A stretch of 64,000 nt of DNA, from contig OU015530.1 in the NCBI GenBank assembly GCA_907165065.1, positions 46,130,965-46,194,964 on the forward strand. The letters are read 5' to 3'. Each line of letters starts with the position of its first letter. The first letter of the stretch is position 1. The stretch is from Caprimulgus europaeus. Its lineage: Eukaryota; Chordata; Aves; Caprimulgiformes; Caprimulgidae. Below, in pieces: positions 52,846-64,000 of this stretch. Made by a program: the position numbers and the translations under genes. The notes beneath the pieces are model-generated. The model was not told the origin of the DNA. It did not search any database and saw only the letters and a list, made by a program, of their open reading frames with translations.

Positions 52846-53869
52846 TGCGTATTGAGTCTGGGTAGCAAGGTTTTGGTAAGAGTGTGGGGGAGTGCATAGG
52901 GGTGGTTTCTGTGAACACTTGCCAGAAGCTTCCCCCATGTCCGACACAGCCAGCGTCAGCTGGCTCCAAGACAGACGCACCACTGGCCAAGGACAAGCCA
53001 ATCAGTAATGGCTCTGTGATAACATAATTAAGGAAAAGCGAAAGAGGAAAAAAAAAATACACACTTTGCAGCTATAGAGAGAGGAGTGAGAAGATATAAG
53101 AGAAACAACCCTGCAGAAACCAAGGGCAGGGAAGAAGGAGAGGGAGGAGGTGCTCCAGGTGCTGGAGCAGAGATTCCCCTGCTGCCTGTGGTGAAGACCA
53201 CGGTGAGACAGGCTGTCCCCCTGCAGCCCATGGAAGTCCATGGTGGAGCAGATGACCACCTGTAGCTCATGGAGGACCCCATGTCAGACAGGTTTGCAGG
53301 CAGGACTTGTGACCCTGTAGGGGACTCACGCTGGAGCAGTCTGTTCCTGAAGGACTGTACCCCATGGAAAGGACCCATGCTAAAGGAGTTCATGAAGAGC
53401 TGTCAGTCATGGGAAGGACTCATGCTGGAGAAGTTCATGGAGGACTGTCTCCTGTGAGAGGAACCCCACACTGGTTCCTCCCTCTGAGGAGGAAGGAGTG
53501 GCAAAAACAACATGTGATGAACTGACCCCAACCCCCTTTCCCTGACCCCCTGTGCTGCTGCGGGGGAAGAGGTAGAAACTGGCAGAGGAGTCAAGCCCGG
53601 GAAGCAGGGAGGAGTGGGAGGAGGTGTTTTAAGATTTGGTTTTATTTCTCATTATCTTCTGATCTGATTGGTAATAAATTAAAATTTGTTTTTTCCCCCA
53701 AGTCGAGTCTGTTTTGCCCATGCCAGTAATTGGTGAGTGATCTCTCTGTCCTTATCCTGACCCAGAAGCCTTTCATTATATTTTTCTCTCCCCTGCCCAG
53801 TTGAGGAGGGGGAGTGATATAATGGGCTTTGGTGGGCACCTGGCATCCAGCCTAGGTCAACTCACCACA
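52846..53869. mobile_element. Solo LTR of an avian endogenous retrovirus
   Basis: About 1.0 kb, GC-richer than its surroundings. It begins tgcgtattgagtctgg and ends gtcaactcaccaca, consistent with a TG...CA LTR. From family knowledge I recognise the block order of a long LTR common in birds: the ccccatgtccgacacagcc and cagctggctccaagacagac blocks, the ctgcagcccatgg repeats, then cgagtctgttttgcccatg and the ggtgggcacctggc end. No gag, pol or env and no second LTR is present, so this is a solo LTR left by recombination. A poly(A) hexamer is visible on the plus strand (53673-53678), but a tttatt nearby gives one on minus too, so orientation is left open. I could not define a clean target-site duplication. 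Boundaries are good to about 10 bases. Confidence 0.8.
53328..53475. repeat. Imperfect 45-49 bp tandem repeats inside the LTR
   Basis: Units start at 53328, 53377 and 53422, with a partial fourth at 53468. They share the pattern atgctggagNagttcatgNa followed by ggactgt and catgggaaggac. Similar but more diverged units extend upstream to about 53150. They are part of the LTR. Confidence 0.75.
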
Positions 53870-55546
53870 ACATGTCTGAAGTGATACTCTCATGTGACTG
53901 GGGCATCTTAGGATATCGCTGTTTAAAATATCACTGTTCTCCACTGGAGACATGCATGTTATTGCTTTCCCTGGACAGCTTAGTCCTATGATCCCTCATT
54001 AAATGGATTACCTTGCACTACTTTGTCTTTTCATAAATCTGAATGTCTTCAGAGGGTATGAAATAAATTTTTAAGGCTTTTGGCATTATCTTTGCAGGTT
54101 GAGACTGAATGATTACCGATAGGTCTCAGTTCTGGATTCATTGGTACAGTTTGACTAATTTAAAATCATTAAATATGGCTCTGGGTTTGATTTTGAATCT
54201 TTTGACAAGGCATTTGTTTAACACTGTTTTCTACCAAGTCATTAGAGTGGACATAGTGGTGACCTGAGGTGATATAGCAAAGCCTCTGCTTCCCTGATAA
54301 CTGCTTAAACTTACAGCTAAATTGTAGTTTCCCAACAGACATTATAATTTCAGTTGTAGCATGTTTAATGGAGAAGACTTCTGTATCCAGGGTGTTTCTG
54401 TAGAATTTTACAGAAAATTCAGAAAAACAATTGTGGCTAAATTCAGAGTAGTTCTTTCTGTTTACACTTTGGTGCTGATTTTTAATCCAGTAAAGTAAAA
54501 TCTAGACTTACATTGGCCCTGGTAGTCACTTTTCCATTGTAGCAACTTGAGCCTGGGTTATTTTGTCTGTTGTGTTGTTTGCTTGAATATACTGTAAAAA
54601 TTCACCTAATTTTCCAAAACAGTGAATCACTTTTATATATTTTCTGTAAGATCTAGAGATGATAATTGTAGGGCCTTTAATGTAAACCCTATCTAATTAT
54701 GAAGGCTGTCCCTTAATCTGTTGATCGTGCTTTTCTTGCAATTCCCTAACATCTTTATTTGTCTCCTCTCTCCCATCTCCAACCTCAGTTCTAGTAAACG
54801 CAGGTTATGTTTGGGGCCAGGCATTTTAGGAAGACTCTATTAATGTATACTTCCTCATCACCATTTTTCTGTGTGCTTTACCAGGTGTCCTACCAACTCT
54901 TCCCAAGTGTACTATTTATCTGCAGATCATTGTATCTGGAAAAATTGTACTGTCTGAGAGAAGTATGGAATATGGAAGGCTCTCCAAGCAATGATAATAG
55001 AGTGTGTTTTGGCTAAAAATGGATTTTCATAAATATAGGCATATATTTTTAATATCATATGATAAAGTCCAAAGCCCTCTTCTCAATCCTCTGACTCAAA
55101 ATCAGTGGTGTCTTTGCATTTTAGGTATGTATTAAGCGTATCCACCAAATCAAGGTTTGCAAGAATATGTTTCATTCTTACTCCATCAAGTTGTGATAGT
55201 TTCATTAAAATCTCTATATAAAAAGTAGAAGCAGAAATAGAGATGCCTAAGGATGTATGAGCACCTACAGCCTCTCAAGCCCTAAAACAGATCAGAGAGG
55301 GTGATTTTGGATGTCTACAGAATGAAGACGCATGAGTTCCACCAGAGTTGCCCTTTTGCTCATCAAGCTCAATTTTTAATCTTTCCCTGAGTAATGGCTT
55401 TCTCTAACAAGAGGAGGCTTGGAACAAAAGCTGGCTTTTATAAGAGCCTCTACATGACATAGTTCTCCACCTATCTCATAGTGTTTCCTGACCTTAATGG
55501 TTGAATGAACACCACACAAGCAAAATAAATAAGAGAATAAAGCATA

Positions 55547-55625
55547 GGGGGGGTTGTTTGTTGGGTTTTTTTTTTTTTGGGGGGGGGGTTGTTTGTTTTT
55601 GTTTTGCTTTGTTTTGGTTTTTTTT
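55547..55625 (+). repeat. G-run/T-run low-complexity tract
   Basis: Contains G runs of 7, 3 and 10 bases separated by T-rich spacers, then GTTTT-like units. The G runs on the plus strand satisfy a simple G-quadruplex pattern. Confidence 0.75.
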
Positions 55626-57562
55626 TGTTGTTTTTAAAGTCAGTACTTTCATTTTTTGTTAATAGACACTAAAAAAAAAAAAAAATCATTTGTGAAACAC
55701 TGTTACACTTTTGTATGTGTTTCAGTTTATTTTTGATCCTTTCACCCCAGGGTCTGTCTGGGAACTGAACCACAGCAAACACAGTGAAGGTCTTTATAAT
55801 GATTTAACGTCTGAGACATAAAGAGGCCTTGCTATATCTGTGTTGTCAGCACTATTCCAGTCATAAATGGTATCAGGCTTTTTAAAAATGTGTGATACTA
55901 AATATATGTCTTTAGGAAAAACATACATGTTCCTTCCCTACCAAAACTATTAGTAATCAACACAATGTACAGTCTATAGTAATCATCCACATTCTTATGA
56001 ATTAAAATGTCATATACATGCCACAGAAAATCATTACTGTGGGGTTTCTTATAATGTTATAACATTACATAAGACACCACATAAGAGAAAAGAAGTGCTG
56101 ACTCTTGTAAATTAAATAGCAAAACTTTTTAAAATTATTTATATGAATCAGAAGCCTTGAAAGTTTCCAGTTCTCTTTATCAGTTTCAAAGGTTTAATTT
56201 ATTTTTACTATTTGTAAAAATCAGAAGGGAACAGAAAAGAGTCAATTTTCTGAGATCCCTGAGGTTAAAAGTTATTAAGACCCAAACTAACCAGGAGACA
56301 GGTACTGTTAATAAATGATTTCTTCAAGATCTTGAGATTTATACATTAAATTAACAATTCCAGGTTTCTTAGAAGACATAAACAGCAAACTTTTCCTGTA
56401 TTTGTACATTAGTTTACTTCAAGAGAAATAATGTTTTAGAACTCAGTTGTCTGTAAAATACAGCTGGAGTTAGCATTACACTTTAGAAAAGCTCAACACC
56501 ACAGCTCACAAAGAGAATGCCTTAGGTTCATCCCTTCGGGTGTATTTGTGCATGTGTGTGTGTGTGCTTGTGTTTGCTTTCAGTTTGCTTGAATACTGTA
56601 AGTATAAAATTATTTTTGATTTTTCACAAGTGCTATTCAAATCACAGTAAAAAGCTGCAAAGTACATTCCATTAGTCACATGGCAACTTTTTTGAAAGTT
56701 GGTTTTGTTTTGTTTTGTTTTTCCCCCCATGTAATGTTATATTCTTGAGAAAAATTTCTACTTCTATTTTTTTTTTTTTTTTCCTTTCCCTTCTGTGGAA
56801 ACAAAACAAAGCTCTTGGCAAAGCCGCCTGCACTTACAGTCCTCTTCCTTCTCTTTTGTGAAGTGTGATGTCACCACTTGGCACCGGGAAAGCCATTGTT
56901 TCAGTGAGACTCCCATAAATGGCCTTTCTGTGCTCCTGATTTACATGTTAAGAAATCGGATGGGAATTGCTTGCTGTGGTGACTCCCACTTTCCTTTCAG
57001 TTAAACATCATTTGGTAGTAAATATCCACAGGATACATTGTTATTCATGGTACATCCTGTCTACCATCTAAGCACTCTTTTTTTTTTTTTTTTTCTGGAA
57101 CTCTCAATTTGAATGGAATTTGTAAAATAAAGATCTTCTTCCCTTTCTCCTCCCTCTCCTTCCAAACATTACAAATGTTGGCTCTGATATTTGAACATTT
57201 CAATCCTAGAACAAAGGCAACTTGTTTCTTTATTTCAGAAATAAACTCATAATGGTGGCATACTTCCAGAGTGGTGTACTATTTCTTACAGAATCATATT
57301 TACTATGCCTTAAACAAGTCATGGCAAAGTTATTGTATTTTGAAACTGTTCAGGACTGATTCATTTTATAATCAAACATTCCCTTCCAGATTGCAAAAAA
57401 AGACTAAGGTTAAATTAGAAGATAAAGGAGGTATTACAGTTAAAGAGCTAGATAAAACTCACAGAATCTACAGTTCTCCCACAGTCTTCTTTTAGGCTCT
57501 GGCAAATAACTTTATTTAAGTTTTTCACCTCTAAAATGGGGAAAAAATATTTCTTCATAGGT

Positions 57563-57620
57563 CGGGTTTTTTTTTGGGGGGGAGGGGGTTATTTGTTTGT
57601 GTGTTGGTTTTGGTTTTTTT
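57563..57620 (+). repeat. G-run/T-run low-complexity tract
   Basis: A GGG, a T run, then a G-rich block interrupted by a single A, followed by GTTT/GGTTTT-like sequence. Similar in style to the tract at 55547-55625. Confidence 0.7.
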
Positions 57621-59659
57621 TTAATTGATTTGAAGCTCTTAGGAACAGGGATCTCCATGTTCTGCAAGAACCACCACAGTGTATTCCCAATCTTAGAAGA
57701 GCCCTCTGTAAGCCATTGTGATAAAATAACTAATAATTATTAAATCCCAAATCTCAAAGAACCTCAAACTTCGTGGAGTTCAGATCCAATTTGAATCATT
57801 TTCCTCTCTGACAGAATAAGCACATTGTGGTATGAAGTCTGACTTCCAAAAAGTCAGCATCTCTCACTAATGAGCCACATCATTTGGAGTACTAGTTAGA
57901 TCTGTATTCAGGGTTCAGGCAGTTCTCAGTTGCAGGAAAAAGCTTAATGAAGTGATTACTTCTAATTTTTAAAAAATCTTTTTAAAGGTTTGGCTTTCTG
58001 CCTTTTAAATAAAAAGGGAGCTCAGATATTGTTGTAAGTACTGCTGTGAGCTATTTTTACTTAGTCAACCAAGAAAAAATATCACCACCCTAAATAAAGA
58101 GAGTTTTAACAAGTCCTGAGTAGGTAGCGTGGGCCTGTGAAAAATCTGTTTCTTCTCAGTGAGCATCTGGAACCCCCAGTGGAGCTCTGGCCCGTTCCCA
58201 TACACTTTTCTTCCAGCAATAACACTAGAGAGTGGCAGTTTCCCATCAGCTCTGTGGAGCAGAACTATAACCTCAGGAAGGAGTGAATAAACATCACTGC
58301 CAAGCAGCAGGTCCTAAAGAGAAGGGTGAAATTTCAATGTGTTTAGTTCATGCGGAGAAAGGAATGTTGACCAAGTGAATCTGAATGATTGGAAAAATAT
58401 CCTGGGCTTCATTAATATTACTTTCTCCTTTTGAGGACTTGACAGTGACTTTCTGTTTCATGACAGCAACATTTTCCAAAAACAAAATTGCCAAATAATG
58501 CTGAAGCAACCTTTATGGAGGAATTATTAAACAACTGGCTTATAATTAGCTAGACAAAGGAGACACTTTTTAGACACACTTTACCTTGAGAGTACTGGGT
58601 ACGACTGCAATTTATATTTTATTAGACAGCAAGTGTGCCTAAATGCAATGCCAATTTAATATTCAAAAGTCTATTTATTAATTTGAGAGTAAGAAGTTGA
58701 TATCTCATGCAATTGTTAAAATCCAGGTAACACAACTAAATGTTATTATTTCATTAAGGACTTCAAAAAGCAAGAAATATTAGTGTGTGGAACAATATGT
58801 CTTATAGTAGATAATGCATGGTTCCAAGCAGGACCTCTGAAAGAATACAAATGAACTCATGTGGAACATGGAGTAAAAAAATATGAAGACAAAAGAGAAA
58901 AGATGGTGAGACATCAGCCAGTGAAAGAAAGGGAGAGAGAGAACAGATATGGTAGGAAAAGTTATATATAGTATGGAAAATAAGTTACAAGGATTTGAAA
59001 ACATCTGGAATACATTTCTGGAATGTCTCTGAAAAACAAAACAAACCACAGGAGGAAAGTCAGACTAGGCATTACTCAATTCTTTTCTTTCTTTACTTTT
59101 TATAGAGGGGGAGATGCAAAAAATGTTTGATCTTAATGGAAAAATTCCTTCCAGTATATGTGTTCTGTCTCCATAGACTTCAGCTGAGTAAGTACAAACC
59201 TAATTTTAAACATTTTGACAGCTCCTTAAAAATCAATGTTATTATGTGTGTGTTAGAATTAAGTTGATATAAGGGCCTGAGTGAAAATCTCTTTCCCGTG
59301 ATTTTGGTGAACTTTGGAACAGGCTGGTTCCAAGTATCTTGCCTTCAATGTCCTACACCTTGAATTTCACATAATTTGAAGTGGCATTTTCCAACTGAAC
59401 AAGAGCTATAGAAAGATCATTATTGGCCCAAAATACAATGAAGTACACTTTTGCCCTGGTTTAACCTCAGTATGCAAAAAGGTTTAAGGATGGAGAGGCT
59501 AGTAGAAAAAAAAGTTTGCAAATCTGTAAAGTACCACTTAAAATAACAGTTTTTGCTATGAATGGAAGAAGCATCCCAAAGTAAAGATTTTGACATCTGC
59601 AAATGTGATACGTTACGTGTGTCATACTCAGTTTCATGGGTATACTTTGTATATAAACA

Positions 59660-59688
59660 AATTTATTTATTAATTTAATAAATAAATT
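59660..59688. repeat. Perfect AT-only palindrome, 14-bp arms, 1-base centre
   Basis: The left arm is AATTTATTTATTAA (59660-59673), the centre is one T, and the right arm is its exact reverse complement (59675-59688). Further AT-only sequence follows to 59704. It consists only of A and T and could extrude a cruciform; no function is implied. Confidence 0.9.
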
Positions 59689-62600
59689 AATATTAAATAT
59701 TAATTGCTCTTGCTGAAACATGTTTCCATCCTTAAGAAAATGCAGCAATTCTGATGTTAGCCAGAAGATTTTTATCTGAAACAATAACCTGAATCTCCTT
59801 TATCTCATTCTTGTGAAAAAAGCCGTGTTACTCAGAGAGAAGCCATGAGTGCATCAGCAAAGCTGATGTCATGAGAAAAGGATCAGGTCCGATGTTTCTG
59901 AGGTCTTCCAAGCTGGAGAGTTTGCAAAATATTATGAATTCTGGACCTGAAACAGGCTGACATATTCCAAAGACAGTTAGTTTGCTCTGAAAAACAAATA
60001 AAAACAGTGCAAAAGTAACACTCTAGGGAATTTTAGATCTTCTTGCTTCCCACGCTGCATTATTCCCAACCCACTGTCCCCTCATACAAAAGTTTAGGGC
60101 TCAGGATCCCTTAGAAATAATGATGCTCTGGTTACCAACACTAAGGAAGGGTTATCTTTGTGGCCATGCTTGCTAAGGCCATATTCTAATTTAAGTCAAC
60201 CTGAAAATAGAGATCTGAAGCATAAGCTGTAGCTGGTCTTAGCGGCCATCTGTTTTCTAACCCTGGCCACTGACACTTTTTATAAAGAGCGAAGGAGTTT
60301 TTCAATGTATCTAACTTTTGTCTTCTGCACTAAATGATTTACAATTACTATTAAAAAAAATTTAGAAGTTCTGAATCTTAGATGATTGTGTGATTCATCA
60401 AGATTGAAAATGGAAGCCAAAAATTTTTGTCTTCAATATTCTAAACCAGGACTCTGTATCAGGTGGCATTAGCCAACCCCCGTCAAACATGTTATATCAT
60501 AAGATTTACAAGCTTTAAGGGAAGAACCTAAAACTTATGTTTATGTGGATTCCACATACATAGAATATTTCTGTGGTAGTGATGAAGTCACTTCTGTACA
60601 AAATATGAGTAGTTACAGTGTTCACCCAGAAAAAGGAAGATTATCGTTTAATTCCCTATTCATTCTCCTAAATGATTGCCTGAATGATGAAACAACAGTC
60701 TCTTCAGAAGGGCTGAGAATGACAAGCTGATTTATTGTGGTCTCAGTAAATGTGCAAAAGACAATTCAGATTTCTTTGGCCAGAAAGAGGCATCTTGTGG
60801 CATCTTTGGTATCTTGTGGTTAGAGTTCTCACAGGAAAATCTCAGTAAACCAAATATTGTTGTCTTGTGTATTAATCTGAAATTATATAAAATTCATAAG
60901 GAGAGTTTTGTTCACCTATAACACAAATGAAGAACCTTCTTATAAGTTCTTTATTAGCACCTTTTTCAATGTTTCCAGAAGATAAGCTATTAATGTAAGG
61001 GATACTTTCTAATAGATTTTCTCTGACAATATGTCATTAAATATGTCAAGAACTAAAAATACCTCTGCAACATTTTAATCAATTATTTTCTTGCCAAAAT
61101 AATCTATAGGAATTCCATACAGTATCTGAGTGGAGGCATAACAATTAAATAACTACAGTGTAGTTTTATTCTATTTGACAATTGCAGGGATCCTTTCACC
61201 TAGGGTTTTTGATGTATATTTAAAGGAGACAAATAGACAAAGTAGTGTACTCAGAGCAGTCCTGCTTGAAAAGCAAATGTAATTTGCATTATTGATAGAT
61301 AAAGAAAAGTAGAAAGAAATTAATGGAGTTTAATGAGAAGGTCTTGTGATTACAATATGTTCAAAATAGCTTGAGTTGATTATCTGTTTTATCGCAATCC
61401 TAGAGTCTGTTAGTAGAAATGCATGAGCTTTTCCCTTCTGCCATAACTTCTGTAACTTTTTAAACCAGTTTCTTTCTATTGCCTTTGGAAGAAATAGCAG
61501 TTTCTCAACTTTCCTTGCACTCATTGACTCCCACTGTGCATCCTGCTTCAAACTATGAAATATAATCACAATGAGCATGAAATTCTCTTTTTCATATCCA
61601 TTTGCCAGGTGCAGTAACTGTATGATGAGCATGAAATACCAGAGGATTTCTCCTATACAATGAGTATCGAACAGACAACAAGCATAGATAGCAATATTAC
61701 AATTCTCTGATCCCGACACTCTGTCTTTTATGTGCATTAGCCAAATTATTTCTTTACCTGTATCAAAATTTCTGTGGAAAATGGTTTATTTTGCATGGAA
61801 TAATGAATTCAGAATATTTTCCTCCTGTACATTTTTTTTTTTTTTTTTTAACTTTTAAGAACAATAGCCACTACTGGAAAACTAGGTGACTTTTGCTTAA
61901 GAAATATTTCAGAAGTGGCAACAGAGTGCTTTATGGAACTGTAATTGTGTCAGACTTCCATTCCTTTCTCTGAATTGTTCACTATGGCAAAATGTACAAA
62001 CAATACTGCCTCAGTAAGGGGAAAATGCTGTGATACATTGTGGGAGATGTCATCTGATTGAAAATTATGTGACAGGAGAATATATTTGTGGAGTTATTAA
62101 TGCATAACTGTTTTAAATGAAAACCTTAAATTAAAAATTATTACTTTTGTACTGATAATTATGAAGTTTTTTTGTTTCCTTTTTAATTGAATATGGGTTT
62201 TAAAGATATTTTCTGACTAGGGATAGGTGAAAGAAACAGCTACCTTGAAGTCAAATGAAAATCCCTGAAAACTCTTTTTTCAGTATTTGGTCAGCTATAA
62301 CCTGCCACTATTAGTCATTCAGAAACTCAGTGAATTGAAGATGCAGGCACATTTTGGGTGTCATGTTGATTGGTAATCATGCTGTAAAGATAGTGGCACT
62401 ATGTATTGGACTGGAAAAAAAATACCTAGTAGAAAAATGTTGGTGAGACAAGCTGAGGTCTATGGGAGTGACTTTTATTTATTTGTAGGATGAATTTCAC
62501 TTTGTCATTTAGATCCTACAATTAAACATAAGGCCTCAATTCAACTAGATTTTAATGTGAGCAACATCCTTATACTGGCAACAGAGCTGAGACAACATCC

Positions 62601-64000
62601 TCCTAGAAAACCGAAAGTTTTGGCAAACATTACCATAAAAATTAGACAAGGAAGAGGCACTGATGTATTGAAACTTTTGATTCTATTGTCAGTTAAACAA
62701 ATTCTACCTCAATAACTGATTTGTGAATCTGGCATCTTACCACTGATGATAAATCTGTTCATTCTACATTAGCTACATTGACTCCTAAAAAGGGAACTCA
62801 TATAAAAAATGTTGAATATCTCTATTATTTATCAACAGGCAATATAAATTTGTTGGTTGTCAGTCATGGATTCACTCCCACAGAAGGAAAGAGACTCTTA
62901 GTACACAGGGAGAAATACTATTGGCTCTTTAATTCCTTACAATTCCACTTCTAATGTGTTATTTGTGGAGTAGTAGAATGTAGTAGGACAATCTGAGCTA
63001 AAAAATGCAGTTCATTATTATCCAGATTTCTTTACAACTTTATTCATTTTGAGGAAATTGCAGGAAGCCCAAAATAATTCCCCTAGAAATGAAGTTGCTG
63101 ATACTTTGCATTTATTACAACTGTGAAGCCTTCAAGGTAGATGAGCAATGGTTTTTCATTCTCAGCAATAGTTTTACAGGGAATGCTTGGAGACTTGTGA
63201 AGGATGATTAACAGACTGTGCATTCCCATGTAACGGCATCATGCTACTAATTCACTCCAAAATAATTTTGCCATTCAATACCAGCTGACAAAGAAAGACT
63301 CGACATTTTGCTCAAATTATCTGCTTTCATAGCCATTTATTTTCAAGTCAAGACAAAGAGCTGTTTTCAAAATATGTGTAAGTTTACAGGCTATATTTAC
63401 TATAAATATATATTGTGTCTGCACTCAAGTTTTTTATTAAAAATGCAAAAGATTTCAAAACTAGAATGACATCAACTAATAATACAGTCCCAGCAACTTA
63501 TAGGGAGTTTTTGGACCCACACTTAAATCTCTATTATTCCAATGCTTGAAAAATAGCACTGATTGTGAAAAATAAATAACTTGATTTTTTTCTTCTCCTT
63601 CTTTCTTCATCAATTCACCAGTGGGCTTGTTAACCAGATCATTATCTTTACAAAGTCACTTATATGGTGTGAATCCCAAAAGCTCATAAATCATTATTGC
63701 CATCAACTTTGAGTTACATTTATGTTTAGCAGTTCTCTCCTTTTTTTTTTTTATTACAACAAAAAAGACTACAATTTAGAATGGAATAAAAAGAAAAGGG
63801 GGAGGAAAAGCTCTGCAAAAATAAGTTGCATTTGAGAGGCTATGGAATTAGTTAAAAACTGTTTAAGTACATACTGGGCAGCAGATTTCCTCTAGGCAGA
63901 CTGAAGCTGTAATTTATTCAAAGATTTCCACTAACATCTTAAAGAAAAGGAGACAATTTGAAAGGTTTATATACAGCCCAACTTGGAGCTGATATACTGG

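Larger units (their letters stand above)
53870..64000. other. AT-rich non-coding stretch, no gene seen
   Basis: No recognised gene or mobile element. It contains two G-run/T-run tracts (55547-55625 and 57563-57620), poly(A) at 55671-55685, poly(T) at 57078-57094 and 61832-61849, and a palindrome at 59660-59688. The 135-codon minus-strand open frame at 61330-61737 is the longest non-repeat one on that strand but shows no recognisable motif. Confidence 0.5.

Noticed and set aside
52703..53393. Overlapping minus-strand frames of 119, 85 and 121 codons
   Set aside because: They lie in or at the edge of the solo LTR and show the Pro/Ser-rich translation of its GC-rich repeats; no retroviral gene is present.
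61758..61771. 14-base segment flanked by strong minus-strand splice-like signals
   Set aside because: Too short to support alone; included only as an example of how often such signals occur by chance here.

Overview
This window reads as avian nuclear DNA. The main evidence is three copies of the CR1 non-LTR retrotransposon that dominates bird genomes, recognised by its 3' end and by the protein signature of its ORF2. A solo LTR of an avian endogenous retrovirus type supports this. The rest is AT-rich, low-complexity-studded DNA typical of a long intron or a gene-poor interval. I see no prokaryotic operons, rRNA, tRNA or CRISPR, and no complete protein-coding gene.

Layout: 1-3877 is unique AT-rich DNA. 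3878-4512 is a minus-strand CR1 copy in which the ORF2 linker region is joined directly to the 3' UTR. 4513-8159 is unique DNA. 8160-8560 is an unusually GC-rich island with a 39-40 bp tandem duplication that may be an unclassified mobile-element remnant. 11652-11774 is a short CR1 3' end, minus strand. 12213-12388 holds the best candidate coding segment, a minus-strand putative terminal exon. 29175-30290 is a 5'-truncated plus-strand CR1 with a broken reverse transcriptase. 32653-32925 is a near-perfect (CTTTT)n array of about 55 units. 44069-44122 is an (ATCT)n array. 52846-53869 is the solo LTR. 53870-64000 is AT-rich unique DNA with a near-perfect palindrome at 59660-59688.

The most interesting possibility is a minus-strand gene whose 3' half lies here as small exons. 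The terminal segment at 12213-12388 can be joined in phase to splice-flanked open segments at 18573-18655 and 22758-22834, and then, more speculatively, to a series of short segments up to about 54038. The CR1, the pentamer array and the LTR would then be intronic insertions. I do not recognise the encoded protein, and chance contributes to such chains in AT-rich DNA, so the model has low confidence. Everything else can be explained by repeats and ordinary non-coding sequence.
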